Source: Hungatella effluvii | GTDB taxonomy: Bacteria > Bacillota > Clostridia > Lachnospirales > Lachnospiraceae | Assembly: GCF_003201875.1 (NCBI RefSeq) | Contig: NZ_QJKD01000003.1 | Span: forward strand, 543,748-607,747 | Reading direction: 5' to 3' | DNA length: 64,000 bases | Shown: piece after piece, positions 43,567 to 53,742 of the stretch | Layout: each line of letters begins with the position of its first letter | Numbering within the stretch: the first letter of the stretch is position 1 | Program-made: the position numbers and the translations under genes | The notes under the pieces: model-generated | Database searches by the model: none | What the model saw: only the letters and a program-made list of their open reading frames with translations | What the model was told of the DNA's origin: nothing

Positions 43567-44415
43567 TTATTGAATAAGCCCCATACACCGCTTCGTTATC
43601 TCTGTGGTATCAATATATGGAATCGCTTCGAGAAAGTCGTCTGTCTTCACATGTTCGTAATAGGCTCTGATAACCATGTTCAACAGCTCCAGAGGCACCA
43701 CCTCCCGTTCTGTAGGTGTAAACTGTCCATAAGGCGTGGCAAACTGAACCCGCCGGATCCGCTGCTCTTTAGCCTTATCAATGACAGAGTATGTATGGAA
43801 ATCGCCGTCCGGCAGATTTACACGCACCTCGCAAACGTATTGGTTGTCCACACCGTAAAACTGAAGGAAACCGTCCTGGGACTCCAGAATCAGGAAATCC
43901 TCCCTGCCCTGTTCAACCATCATAACATAAGAATCAATATCCCGATGTAATACATTTTCTATAATCTGACCGGAGGGCAGCTGCACATTAATGGCCCGAT
44001 AAACGCTTTCTGTAGGTAATTTCCCTTCCGCAAACAGAAATGCCACATCACAGAAACTCTTTACATTGTCCTCCGGCCCATTTAAAATCCGCTTGTGGGC
44101 CTTTGTGATGGGAGAAATCTGAGCACTTGTCTGGTTTTTCAGGATCGGCAAGCCCTCATCTACGAACCACGCAAACCCCTTTTCCTTCATCCCAAGACGC
44201 AGCATAGTTTCCCCCAGATAAATACCGTAGTGAACTGCGACATTCCACAACGTATCTGCCCCTTCCTTTCCGTCATACTCTGTAAGATGGTCATAATACG
44301 TGCCTAAGATTGACTCAACTTCCGCAATACTCTTTTCTGAGTAGTCAAGTATAATATTGCTTTTTAAAGCATGGACAGCAGTCCTGTCCACAATTTCCTG
44401 ATAGTTTATATCCAT
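43567..44415 (-). CDS. Hypothetical protein
   Basis: This 282-residue soluble protein has no signal peptide or transmembrane segment. The N-terminal half is helical (YSEKSIAEVESILGTYYDHL). The C-terminal half has beta-rich text (FLILESQDGFLQFYGVDNQYVC) typical of a DUF rather than an enzyme with visible motifs. I do not recognise the family. GGAGGAAC precedes the start. It follows addA by 33 bp on the same strand and may be the last gene of that operon. Confidence 0.7.
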   Translation of the reverse strand: MDINYQEIVDRTAVHALKSNIILDYSEKSIAEVESILGTYYDHLTEYDGKEGADTLWNVAVHYGIYLGETMLRLGMKEKGFAWFVDEGLPILKNQTSAQISPITKAHKRILNGPEDNVKSFCDVAFLFAEGKLPTESVYRAINVQLPSGQIIENVLHRDIDSYVMMVEQGREDFLILESQDGFLQFYGVDNQYVCEVRVNLPDGDFHTYSVIDKAKEQRIRRVQFATPYGQFTPTEREVVPLELLNMVIRAYYEHVKTDDFLEAIPYIDTTEITKRCMGLIQ

Positions 44416-44448
44416 ATGTTCCTCCTGATTTTGTTCAAAATGCCTCTC

Positions 44449-47400
44449 CTACTCAAGCACAATCTCCTCCTGCAGTGTCAGCGAATAAATAATCTTCTCC
44501 GTCACCTTTTTCCCCGTCATCTGTTCCAGCGCACGCTTATAGTACTCCAGCTGGATCCCGTACCGCTCTGTCAGCAGGGATTCGCGGCCTCTCACCACGT
44601 GGTCGGTCTTGTAATCGATCAGGACGAGGCCATCTTCCTCTTCCATATATGCATCGATAATTCCCTGAATCAGGACGAGCTCGTCGGAATTGCAGACCTC
44701 CATCTCGCGGGCCGGAATTCCGATGACGAATTGCTGTTCCTTATAAAGGAGGCCTTTGGCCTGCGCGGCACTCATGCGCCGGCCAAGGGGGGAGCTTAAG
44801 AAATTCCATAAAATCCCGGCATCCAGAAGGGACAGGCTCTCTTCGTCCATGTACTTCTCCCTGCGGAACGTATCCAGTGCCATCTCCACATCGGAAATGG
44901 TTTTCATACCGGGGAAGTTTAACAGTTCCAGTGCACGGTGATAGGCGGTTCCGCGGAATGCGCCGCCGCCCTGATCCTTTTTCCCGCTTTCTTCCAGCAG
45001 AAAGGCCGGAATCGTAGGCAGGAAGGTGCTCTCCTCGTCATCGATCAGCTGGCCCTGTTTCTTAAGCTCCGATACGGAAAGCTTCGTGTGGAGGCCGATG
45101 TCCGCGGTATGGGGATAACGGTATGCAAAGGCCGCGGATATGCCTGCGGCATACGCTTCATCGTAAATACGGGCGCAGTCAAAGTTCAGCAGTTCTTCCT
45201 TAGACAGCTTCTTTTCCGCCTGATGTTCGATCTCCACGCCTACCAGATCGGCCACGGAATAAGACCTTACCGTCATCAGGCCTGTTTCCGCTCCCGCGTC
45301 CGACAGAAGCGCCGACTCCGACAGTTTTCCAGATAGGCTCATGAGCAGCCAGTCCAAAAACGAATCCGCCGTTGACAGGATGGTAAACGGAATCTGCCCG
45401 GCCGTTCTCTTAATATCGGAAAAGCGCTCCAGTTTTTTATCCAGATAGCGGTCCGTGCCCGTCATAATCAGCTTTTCCTTCGCTCTGGTCATAGCCACGT
45501 AGAGAACACGCAGTTCTTCTCCCAATGCTTCCAGCTCCAGGCGCCGTCTGAGGACATTCTTCTTTAATGTCGGTGTCTTGACTCGCAGCTCTAAGTCCAG
45601 ATAATCCGTGGCAATTCCCAGATCCGGGTCAATGAGGATCTTTCCATATAAATCCTGTTTATTAAACTTCTTGCCCATGCCCGCCAGAAAGACTATCGGG
45701 AATTCCAGTCCCTTGCTCTTATGAATGCTCAAAATCCGCACGGTATTCTCGTCTCCGGCCAGGGCGGCCTCTCCGAAGTCCGTGTCATATTTTTTTAAGT
45801 TCTCGATATAGCGGATAAAATGAAACAGCCCGGAATAGCTGGTCTTATCATAGGCTGACGCCTTTTCCACCAGCATGTCCAAATTCGCCTGTCTCGCCTC
45901 TCCCGCTGGCATGGCCGCGATATAATCGTAATATCCGGTATTTTCATAGATGATATACAGAAGCTCATGGATGGACAGATAGCCGGCTATGCGGCGGTAC
46001 TCTGCCAGTTCATTGGAAAACGCCGCGAGCTTTCCGTAAAGCGCTCCCTCCCGTTCATCCTCCGGACAGTTTTCCAGATAATACATCCACGCTCCGTAGA
46101 TTCCCCTGTCCTGTCCCTTTTTCGCCGTTCTCTTGAACACGGCCATAAGGCGGGCCAATTCTTCGTCCGTGGCTCCCACGATGGGGGACTTTAAGACCGC
46201 AGCCAGCGGAATATCCTGCATCGGATTATCGATGATGCTTAAGAAGCACAGCACCGTTTCGACCTCAATCGCCGTAAAGTAGCCGGTTCTCCGCTCCGCA
46301 TAGGCCGGTATTCCCTCATTCATTAAGATATTGACGAAATCCTCAGCAAATCCGCTTAAGCTGCGCAGAAGGATAACCATATCGCCGTAACAGGCGGTCC
46401 TGTAGCGCTTTTCCTTCTTATCCCAGACCTTTAACCCGGTCTCAGGGTTTATCAGTTCCTTCATCCGGGCAGCGATCAGCTTGGCCTCCATCTCGCGGGC
46501 CGTATAATCGTCCGCAGGATCCGCCTCCAGCTGTTTTAACAGGCCGCCTCCCGAGTTGACCATATGAAGTTCCAGTTTTCCTCCAACCATCTCTTCCGTC
46601 GGTTCAAATACCGCGCCGGGATGGAGAGCCGCGTCTTCCGTATAGAGAATTCCGCCCAGACCTTTCGTCATGATCTGATAAAATACCTCATTGATACCGG
46701 AAAGCACACTGTCCCGGCTTCGGAAATTCTGGTGCAGCTCAATCGTCTGATACAGGCCGTCCTCTCTGGGATAAGACTCGTATTTCTTTAAGAATAATTC
46801 CGGCCTGGCCAGACGGAATTTGTAGATACTCTGTTTCACGTCGCCCACCATAAACACGTTGGGCCTCCCGAACCGTTCCCTGGAAATGGCGTGGATCAGC
46901 GCCTCCTGCACGTCGTTGCTGTCCTGGTACTCATCCACCAGAATCTCTTCAAACTGGCGGCTCAGCTCGTCGGCTGCGGCAGACGGAGTTCGTTCTCCCT
47001 CGTCCGTCTCTTCCAGAAGCACCTCCAGCGCGTAATGCTCCAGATCCCCGAAATCCACCAGGTTCTTTTCCTGCTTGGCTTCCTGGTAGCGGTCGTGAAA
47101 TTCTCCGGCCAGTCTCAGCAGCATCCGCACCGCGCCCGCAGTCCCCTTTAAGTCACGCACCACGGTATCAATGGATTCAAAACAGTATAAATCACGGAGT
47201 TTTCCGACCGCCTTCTTTACCCGGTCCCTGCATCCGGTCACAAACGATTTCTTATCCGCGTCGATCTCCTTACTCCGGATGGAGGCCAGACGGTCGAAGG
47301 AGGCGCTGCCTAACAGTTCATTAAGGCAGCCGTAATCCTTTGCGTTCCCGATGGCCTGCAGCATGCGCAAATCCGATGTCAGCATGGGAATATAGGCCGC

Positions 47401-48141
47401 AGGCCCGTTTTCCTCGTCACAGACGGCAAGCGCCTCCTTCAGCTGGGCGCAGAATTCCCCTGTCTGCATGGCGACATCCCACATCAGGAAACGCATCCAC
47501 TCCGTCTCCATAAGCCTGTCGCCGCTTCCCTCCTCGTAGTCCTCCAGCTCCCTTTCGCAGGCCTCCAGCCATTTTTCCGGCCACGGATTGCTTCCGGAAA
47601 AGTTGTAGACAGCCATAATATGATCCTCAATGCCCCGGTCCGATTTGCCGGTGGCATACGTCTCCACAAACCGGGAAAATTCCTCATCCCCGGCTTCGTA
47701 GTAGTCCTCCAGCAGCCGTTCCATCACGGAGCCGCGAAGCAGGAGGAGTTCCCCTTCATCGCCCACACGAAAAGCCGGATCGATGTCCAGCCGGTTATAG
47801 TGCTCCCGGATGATTCCCAGACAGAAGCTGTCAATAGTCGTAATCCGGGCGTAGGGTATCATGGCCGCCTGCATCTGCAGATGACCGTTTTCAGGGTCCT
47901 CCTTCAATTTTTCATCGACGGCCAGAAGTACACGCTCCCGCATCTCATCCGCCGCCGCCTTCGTAAATGTCATAACCAGAAGCTGATCGATGTCCAGGGG
48001 ATTCTCTCCCTCCGTGATCATGCGGATAATCCGCTCCACCAGAACCGCTGTCTTTCCGCTGCCCGCCGCCGCGGAAACGAGAAGATTGCGGTTTCTGCTT
48101 TCAATGACCGCTTTCTGTTCTTTTGTCCAGTTAATCGCCAT
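44449..48141 (-). CDS. addA: ATP-dependent helicase/nuclease subunit A
   Basis: This 1230-residue UvrD-like helicase with a C-terminal PD-(D/E)XK nuclease has Walker A SAAAGSGKTAVLV (23-35), a Walker B-like VDEYQDSNDVQ near 410, helicase motif VRILSIHKSKGLEFP, and the nuclease motif LVLIDYKTDHV near the end. With AddB it processes double-strand breaks for recombination, as in Firmicutes without RecBCD. Its start overlaps the end of addB by 11 bp. Confidence 0.96.
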   Translation of the reverse strand: MAINWTKEQKAVIESRNRNLLVSAAAGSGKTAVLVERIIRMITEGENPLDIDQLLVMTFTKAAADEMRERVLLAVDEKLKEDPENGHLQMQAAMIPYARITTIDSFCLGIIREHYNRLDIDPAFRVGDEGELLLLRGSVMERLLEDYYEAGDEEFSRFVETYATGKSDRGIEDHIMAVYNFSGSNPWPEKWLEACERELEDYEEGSGDRLMETEWMRFLMWDVAMQTGEFCAQLKEALAVCDEENGPAAYIPMLTSDLRMLQAIGNAKDYGCLNELLGSASFDRLASIRSKEIDADKKSFVTGCRDRVKKAVGKLRDLYCFESIDTVVRDLKGTAGAVRMLLRLAGEFHDRYQEAKQEKNLVDFGDLEHYALEVLLEETDEGERTPSAAADELSRQFEEILVDEYQDSNDVQEALIHAISRERFGRPNVFMVGDVKQSIYKFRLARPELFLKKYESYPREDGLYQTIELHQNFRSRDSVLSGINEVFYQIMTKGLGGILYTEDAALHPGAVFEPTEEMVGGKLELHMVNSGGGLLKQLEADPADDYTAREMEAKLIAARMKELINPETGLKVWDKKEKRYRTACYGDMVILLRSLSGFAEDFVNILMNEGIPAYAERRTGYFTAIEVETVLCFLSIIDNPMQDIPLAAVLKSPIVGATDEELARLMAVFKRTAKKGQDRGIYGAWMYYLENCPEDEREGALYGKLAAFSNELAEYRRIAGYLSIHELLYIIYENTGYYDYIAAMPAGEARQANLDMLVEKASAYDKTSYSGLFHFIRYIENLKKYDTDFGEAALAGDENTVRILSIHKSKGLEFPIVFLAGMGKKFNKQDLYGKILIDPDLGIATDYLDLELRVKTPTLKKNVLRRRLELEALGEELRVLYVAMTRAKEKLIMTGTDRYLDKKLERFSDIKRTAGQIPFTILSTADSFLDWLLMSLSGKLSESALLSDAGAETGLMTVRSYSVADLVGVEIEHQAEKKLSKEELLNFDCARIYDEAYAAGISAAFAYRYPHTADIGLHTKLSVSELKKQGQLIDDEESTFLPTIPAFLLEESGKKDQGGGAFRGTAYHRALELLNFPGMKTISDVEMALDTFRREKYMDEESLSLLDAGILWNFLSSPLGRRMSAAQAKGLLYKEQQFVIGIPAREMEVCNSDELVLIQGIIDAYMEEEDGLVLIDYKTDHVVRGRESLLTERYGIQLEYYKRALEQMTGKKVTEKIIYSLTLQEEIVLE

Positions 48142-51100
48142 CCTGCTGCTCTCCTTCTATCTCCGGCCATATTTCATCTGATTTCAGTGGTTTGAATTTG
48201 CGGAAGCCAAACCCGGAGGTTTTTAAATCGAAGCCGCACACCGCATGGTACGGGCAGTAATCGCAGGCCGTCTTATTTCCCTGCTTGTACGGGTTCACCG
48301 CCACGGCTCCTTCCAGGATCTCGCGTCCTTCGGTCTTCAGCTTCTCGTTGACATAGCGTTTTAAGGCCGAGAACCGTTTTCCCCCCGCTACGGACGACTT
48401 CGCCTCCTGGATCAGGCCGTTCTTCATCGCCACCGGGATGACATCGGATTCCGTCTCAATCTCGTGATCCAGATGGCTGATGACCTCCAGCTCGCTGTTT
48501 ACCAGACCGTTCATGCGCAGTTCCTTTAGAATCCGTCTGTCGATGGCCTCCGGGGTCATGTCTCCTTCCCGGTCGATCACCGGATCGTTGATATTATAAT
48601 AGAAAATACCGGCCGGGATCACTGCCTTGTCCGGATTGCGACGTTCCTCCATCTCCATGGCCGCGTCCATATAGACCACCAGCTGCAGCTGCAGTCCGTA
48701 ATAAAGCGCAGTCAGATCGAAGGAAGTCCCGCCGGATTTATAATCGATGATCTTCACATATACGTGTTCCTCATCCTCGCACAAGTCCATACGGTCGATA
48801 CGTCCCCTCAAATGAAGCGCTTCCTCCTCGGAGAGAGCGATTTTCATGGCCTTCAGATTATCGGCGGCCGAGAAGGACACCTCGAATCCTACCGGCGTGA
48901 AATCGCCTTTCTTCAGCTGTTCTGCCAGGGCCCATATGGTACGGTCCGTGATCTTCTCCACCTTGCGGGCCAGATAGGCATTTCTGGCAGAGCTCTTTAA
49001 AATCGTATTCCCATATTCCTCGGTCACCTCGGTCACGGCGGTATGCACCAGAGCCTTTCTCTCGTCTTCCCCGATCGTCTTCCAGTCGCCTCCCTGTTCC
49101 TTCATCTTCTTAAAACAGAGGTCGATGGAATCGTGAAACAGATTACCGATGTCCATAGCCGCCAGCTCATGCTGCTGGCGCTCTGCCAGCTCCAGACCGT
49201 AATTCAGGAAGTGGGCATAGGCACAGGACGCGTACTGTTCCAGCCTCGTGACACTGCCGCCCAGCACCGTGCCGTACAGCGCCTTCGCCGCCATTTTCCC
49301 GATTCCGCGCTCCTCATAGGCGTAAAATGCCGCATCTACCAGTCTTTTTACGTTCTCTCTCTGCTCCTCATCCATCATAAAATGGCGGAACAGCTCCAAG
49401 AATTCCGAATCCTCCCGGGTCATCTCGAAGTTCCGAAGGCCGTGGGTCAACTTATCCCTGGCTTCCCGGATGGAGAGCGGCACGCCGGCCGCTTCATCCG
49501 ATGCGGCCACAACGGTCAGCTGCGGAAACAGCTTTCTTAACTCTCCCAGCAATATCGATGGCCGCAGGCTCTTTCCCGACGCATCCATGGCCGAGAAGGA
49601 GAGATAAAGCCGTTCCGCCGGCTTCGTTAAAGCGAGATACAGATAGAACCGCTGACGGAAGCTCTCCACACGCACGGTGGGCGCCAGCTCAATATGATGG
49701 CTTCCTAAAAATTCCCGCTCCTTATCCGTAAACAGGCTGCTGTTTTCCTTCTTCTGCGGCACGATTCCATCGTTTACACCAATAAAAAAAAGAATTTTGA
49801 TATGGTCGAGACGCGTTCTCGTAATATCGCCCACCACGATCCGGTCCACGGCCGCCGGGATCAGGCCTACCTTGATTTCGGAAAAGCCCGCGTCCAGAAT
49901 CTCCGCGTACTCCCTGCGGCTCACCTTCTCGTCCCCTAAGAGCCTGGCGAGACGGTCCATCAGATCGACGACGAGGCCGTACACCTGACCGTATTCTTTG
50001 GCAAGCCCAAACTCTCCCTGTTCCCGAAATGAGGCCTCTCTGGTCAGCATCTTCTCCTCCACCGAGAGCGCCTCCAGAAGCCGGACCACGGCTTCCGTCA
50101 TGGTGCGCACCGTTCTTCCCTCTTCCCGAAACGCCTCGATAAACGCCGTGAGAGGCGCCATAATCTCTTCCCGGAGCTGGTTTAACTCCTCTAAATTTAA
50201 GTCCTTGCCGCCGCGGTACCAGCCCTCCCAGGTGGTATTCCACCGCTTTAATCCCCGGATTCCCATGGCGATCACGTAGTTCTCCAGGCGGTCCAGCCTG
50301 CGCTCATCCTCCGGCTTCGTCACAAGACCGGTTCTTAAGTAGCGGAACACGGTTTCGTAGGAAAAATCCTTCTGAATCGTCTCCAGCGCCGCGCGCACCA
50401 GCTCGACCATGGGATTTTTCAGGATGCTCTTTTTGTCATCCAGGAAATATGGAATCTCCGACGCATCAAACTGATGGATCAGCTCTCCTGCAAAGCTTCC
50501 GATGTCGCCGGTGATAACGGCCATATCACGGTACCGGTATCCCTCGCGCAGCAGTTTTCCGATCTGACGGACCACGTGGGAGATCTCCCCGGCTGGATTC
50601 ACCGCCTGCACCAGGCGGATCTCATCCGCTTTGCCGGAATACACACGGCCGCTGTAGCGGTATAAGTTCTGCTCCAGAAAATCAAGCGCCGAATGGGACG
50701 GCGTGTCTGCTGCCGGCTGCTCCATCTGCTGCTCTACTCCGCTGCGGTACCGGACAGCCGGATGGTCGTCGAGAACGATATCCGGTTCCCGTTTTACGTG
50801 ATTCTGGCGGGCCAGTGCGTTTAACTTATCCATCATCTCACTGCTCATGTGAAATAAGTCCTGTACTCCCCTATTCCCCCGCTCCGCCACGGATGGATCG
50901 ATGGTCACGGTCACGGTCACCCGGCGGCTGTAACGGAGAAAAAGGTCCAGCAGGCGGTACTGGACCGGAGTAAAGCCCGTGTAGCCGTCCAGAGTGATCA
51001 CACTGTCTTTGATCAGCCTCGATTCCGGCAGATGCTTGCAAAGCACATCCAGAATCTCCTCCGTCGTAATATAGCGGTCCTTGATATACTCCTTAAACGC

Positions 51101-51589
51101 CTTATAAATGACGGAAATATCCTCCAGCTTCTGGCGGAGCATGGGGCTGGTGGTCTCCGGGATCTTCGCGTCCAGCATTTCCGGCGTAATGCCGTACTGG
51201 TAAAGCTCTGAAAGCATGGATTTTAACTGGCCGATAAAGCCGTTTTGATTCAGATGAGACTGGTACAGCGGCAGTTCCTTCTGTTTGCCTCCTGTCACCT
51301 TTCTCAAAATCATGGATTTTCCCATATCGTCCAGGACGTCCGGGTTTACGATGGCAAGCTCCTCGAAAACACGGTACGCCAGACGCTGGAAGCTGACAAT
51401 ATCAATATTCATCACGCCATGGTTCGGATGCAGCGTCACAATCTCCTTCTGTGTCTGCATGGTAAACTGCTCCGGTACAATGGCAAAATACTTCGTGTCC
51501 GGATTCTCAATGGAATCCCTGATCAAATCGGTATACAGGCGGTGTGTCTTTCCGGAACCGGAACCGCCTGTTAATAACTGTATGGACAT
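48131..51589 (-). CDS. addB: ATP-dependent helicase/nuclease subunit B
   Basis: This 1152-residue partner of AddA has an N-terminal Walker A in GGSGSGKTHRLYTDL. The second nuclease motif KIIDYKSGGTSFD lies in the C-terminal fifth. An iron-sulfur staple is formed by a Cys in YASCAYAHF and the last three in ACDYCPYHAVCGFD. The length matches clostridial AddB. It heads the operon, with a consensus-like promoter upstream. Confidence 0.96.
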   Translation of the reverse strand: MSIQLLTGGSGSGKTHRLYTDLIRDSIENPDTKYFAIVPEQFTMQTQKEIVTLHPNHGVMNIDIVSFQRLAYRVFEELAIVNPDVLDDMGKSMILRKVTGGKQKELPLYQSHLNQNGFIGQLKSMLSELYQYGITPEMLDAKIPETTSPMLRQKLEDISVIYKAFKEYIKDRYITTEEILDVLCKHLPESRLIKDSVITLDGYTGFTPVQYRLLDLFLRYSRRVTVTVTIDPSVAERGNRGVQDLFHMSSEMMDKLNALARQNHVKREPDIVLDDHPAVRYRSGVEQQMEQPAADTPSHSALDFLEQNLYRYSGRVYSGKADEIRLVQAVNPAGEISHVVRQIGKLLREGYRYRDMAVITGDIGSFAGELIHQFDASEIPYFLDDKKSILKNPMVELVRAALETIQKDFSYETVFRYLRTGLVTKPEDERRLDRLENYVIAMGIRGLKRWNTTWEGWYRGGKDLNLEELNQLREEIMAPLTAFIEAFREEGRTVRTMTEAVVRLLEALSVEEKMLTREASFREQGEFGLAKEYGQVYGLVVDLMDRLARLLGDEKVSRREYAEILDAGFSEIKVGLIPAAVDRIVVGDITRTRLDHIKILFFIGVNDGIVPQKKENSSLFTDKEREFLGSHHIELAPTVRVESFRQRFYLYLALTKPAERLYLSFSAMDASGKSLRPSILLGELRKLFPQLTVVAASDEAAGVPLSIREARDKLTHGLRNFEMTREDSEFLELFRHFMMDEEQRENVKRLVDAAFYAYEERGIGKMAAKALYGTVLGGSVTRLEQYASCAYAHFLNYGLELAERQQHELAAMDIGNLFHDSIDLCFKKMKEQGGDWKTIGEDERKALVHTAVTEVTEEYGNTILKSSARNAYLARKVEKITDRTIWALAEQLKKGDFTPVGFEVSFSAADNLKAMKIALSEEEALHLRGRIDRMDLCEDEEHVYVKIIDYKSGGTSFDLTALYYGLQLQLVVYMDAAMEMEERRNPDKAVIPAGIFYYNINDPVIDREGDMTPEAIDRRILKELRMNGLVNSELEVISHLDHEIETESDVIPVAMKNGLIQEAKSSVAGGKRFSALKRYVNEKLKTEGREILEGAVAVNPYKQGNKTACDYCPYHAVCGFDLKTSGFGFRKFKPLKSDEIWPEIEGEQQDGD

Positions 51590-51643
51590 ATCTTTCGTGT
51601 TGCTCCTTCCCTCTCAAGCCTTTCACATTTTAATGGCTATCCA

Positions 51644-51672
51644 ACTATATTTTACTATATGTTGATGTACAA
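51644..51672 (-). promoter_or_regulatory. Promoter of addBA
   Basis: TTGTAC (51672-51667), a 17-bp spacer and TATAGT (51649-51644) lie about 55 bp upstream of the addB start. Confidence 0.65.
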
Positions 51673-51776
51673 GTCCATCGTTTTCAGAACAACAGTTCTC
51701 TTTTGCCGTCTATTCATAAACCGCCCCCAAGCAGAATACATTATATCAAAACCCGTTCGGAGGACCTTATTTTAAT

Positions 51777-52217
51777 ATGAGCTCTAAAACAAAAATTGTT
51801 GTACTGCGGATGAAAGAAATCATCTACACCGCCATCTTTGTCGGCCTCGGAATACTGTTAATCACCCTGTTTCTCATCATGTTCCGGCCGAAAAAAGATA
51901 CCGTTCCCACTTCCGGAGAAGTGGCCACCTATGTGCCCGGAGTTTACTCTTCCGCGATCACGCTGAATAACCAGGATGTCAACGTACAGGTAACCGTGGA
52001 TGCGGATAAGATTACATCGGTCACCCTCGTTCCCTTAAGCGAAGCGGTCACCACCATGTATCCGCTGATGCAGCCGGCCATGGACACACTCTCGGAGCAG
52101 ATTGTAAAAAATCAGTCCACCAAAAACATCTCCTACTCCGATGAGACACGATACACATCCACCGTCCTCTTAAAAGCAGTCGACACGGCGCTGACTAAAG
52201 CCGAAATTGCAAAATAA
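51777..52217 (+). CDS. Membrane-anchored FMN-bind-like protein
   Basis: This 146-residue protein has one N-terminal transmembrane helix (IIYTAIFVGLGILLITLFLI, about 15-38) and an extracellular domain. The domain starts YVPGVYSSAITLNNQDVNV and resembles the FMN-bind/major outer-surface repeat fold (KITSVTLVPLSEA..., then a helix). The Thr that carries covalent FMN in RnfG-type proteins is not obvious. Similar short proteins are common and uncharacterised in Lachnospiraceae. GGAGG precedes ATG 51777. It is divergent from addB. Confidence 0.7.
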   Translation: MSSKTKIVVLRMKEIIYTAIFVGLGILLITLFLIMFRPKKDTVPTSGEVATYVPGVYSSAITLNNQDVNVQVTVDADKITSVTLVPLSEAVTTMYPLMQPAMDTLSEQIVKNQSTKNISYSDETRYTSTVLLKAVDTALTKAEIAK

Positions 52218-52233
52218 GAATATGGTATGGGGA

Positions 52234-52262
52234 TTGTGTTTTCTCTTTTCTCCCTGTATAAT
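52234..52262 (+). promoter_or_regulatory. Promoter of the MATE exporter
   Basis: TTGTGT (52234-52239), a 17-bp spacer and TATAAT (52257-52262) lie about 44 bp before ATG 52306. Confidence 0.75.
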
Positions 52263-52305
52263 GAGATCAGAATACATAATTATTTTACAGTAAGAGGAAC
52301 GGGAT

Positions 52306-53700
52306 ATGAGTCAGAAAAGCAGGACACAGAGTGTCATGGGGCAGAATCAAATTACAGAAGGAGTGATCTGGAAACAGCTTCTTCTGTTTTTCTTTCCAAT
52401 TTTATTCGGAACATTTTTCCAGCAGCTCTATAACACCGCCGATGCCGTGATTGTAGGGCGGTTCGTTGGAAAGGAAGCGCTGGCAGCCGTAGGAGGTCCT
52501 ACGGGAACCCTGATCAATCTTCTTGTGGGGTTCTTCGTAGGACTTTCTTCCGGTGCCACCGTAATTATCTCCCAATTTTACGGTGCGAAACAACCGGACC
52601 GGGTGAGCAGGGCGGTACATACGTCGATTGCATTTTCCATTGCCGGAGGCATCGTGCTTATGGTCATCGGTGTGGCAGGCGCGCCGTGGGCCTTATCTGC
52701 CATGGGTACGCCGGATGATATATTGAATCACGCGGTTCTGTATATGCGAATCTATTTCCTGGGAGTCATCGGCAACCTGATCTATAACATGGGCGCCGGT
52801 ATCCTGCGGGCGATCGGGGACTCGAAACGGCCGCTGTACTTCCTGATTGCCAGCTGTTTTACCAACATTGTACTGGATATCGTTTTCGTCGTCTACCTGC
52901 ATATGGGCGTCATGGGAGCCGCGCTGGCTACCATCATCTCCCAGCTGGTCAGCGCCGTACTGGTCATCATCGTGCTGATGAAGACGAAGGAGTCATACCA
53001 TCTGATCCCCCGGTCTATTCGGCTGGATCTGGACATGCTGAAGCGGATTATCCAGATCGGATTCCCCGCGGGTCTTCAGTCTGTCATGTACTCCGCCTCC
53101 AACGTGATAATCCAGTCCAGTGTCAATGCGCTCGGAACTGACACTATAGCCGCCTGGACCGCATACGGAAAAATCGACAGCGTGTTCTGGATGATCATCA
53201 ACGCCTTCGGCATCTCCGTTACCACATTCGTTGGACAGAACTACGGTGCCGGGAAAAAGGACAGGGTTCACAAGGGAGTTCGCGTGTGTCTGGCCATGAG
53301 CTTTGCCGCCACCTTCCTGTTAAGCGTCCTGCTGTACTGCGGCGGCAGCTATATCTATCTGCTGTTTACCACGGACGCGGCGGTTATCGAAAAAGGAACC
53401 GAGATCCTGCAGTATCTGGTTCCGACCTTCTTCACCTACGTCTGCATCGAGATTTATTCCGGTTCTCTGCGAGGCGTCGGCGACTGCTGGATTCCCATGA
53501 TTATCACCTGTCTGGGCGTCTGTGCACTCCGTGTCGTCTGGATCTGGGCTGCGGTACCGCTTCGTCCGACGATTCAGACCGTTATTTTCAGCTATCCGCT
53601 GACATGGGTCATCACTTCGATCCTGTTCTTCTTCTATTTTAACTGGTTTTCCAAGCTGAAGAAACACCACTGGTATGGGTTTCGGAGTCGGAACCGTTAG
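52306..53700 (+). CDS. MATE-family efflux transporter
   Basis: This 464-residue protein has twelve predicted helices in two related halves. The first half has IFGTFFQQLYNTADAVIVGRFVG-like text and the second GFPAGLQSVMYSASNVIIQS, the hallmark of the clostridial DinF/NorM-like group. It exports cationic compounds by Na+ or H+ antiport; the substrate is unknown. Its stop codon is within the first bases of a palindromic repeat that may serve as terminator. Confidence 0.92.
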   Translation: MSQKSRTQSVMGQNQITEGVIWKQLLLFFFPILFGTFFQQLYNTADAVIVGRFVGKEALAAVGGPTGTLINLLVGFFVGLSSGATVIISQFYGAKQPDRVSRAVHTSIAFSIAGGIVLMVIGVAGAPWALSAMGTPDDILNHAVLYMRIYFLGVIGNLIYNMGAGILRAIGDSKRPLYFLIASCFTNIVLDIVFVVYLHMGVMGAALATIISQLVSAVLVIIVLMKTKESYHLIPRSIRLDLDMLKRIIQIGFPAGLQSVMYSASNVIIQSSVNALGTDTIAAWTAYGKIDSVFWMIINAFGISVTTFVGQNYGAGKKDRVHKGVRVCLAMSFAATFLLSVLLYCGGSYIYLLFTTDAAVIEKGTEILQYLVPTFFTYVCIEIYSGSLRGVGDCWIPMIITCLGVCALRVVWIWAAVPLRPTIQTVIFSYPLTWVITSILFFFYFNWFSKLKKHHWYGFRSRNR

Positions 53701-53732
53701 AGTGTGTCAGAAAGCAATTTTTAAACACGCTC
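53699..53732. repeat. Short AGAGYGTGT palindrome, likely terminator between convergent genes
   Basis: AGAGTGTGT and ACACGCTC pair around CAGAAAGCAATTTTTAA. The sequence equals the two ends of the 28839-29000 repeat with the centre removed. It overlaps the MATE stop codon. Confidence 0.65.
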
Positions 53733-53742
53733 CAGGCCTTGC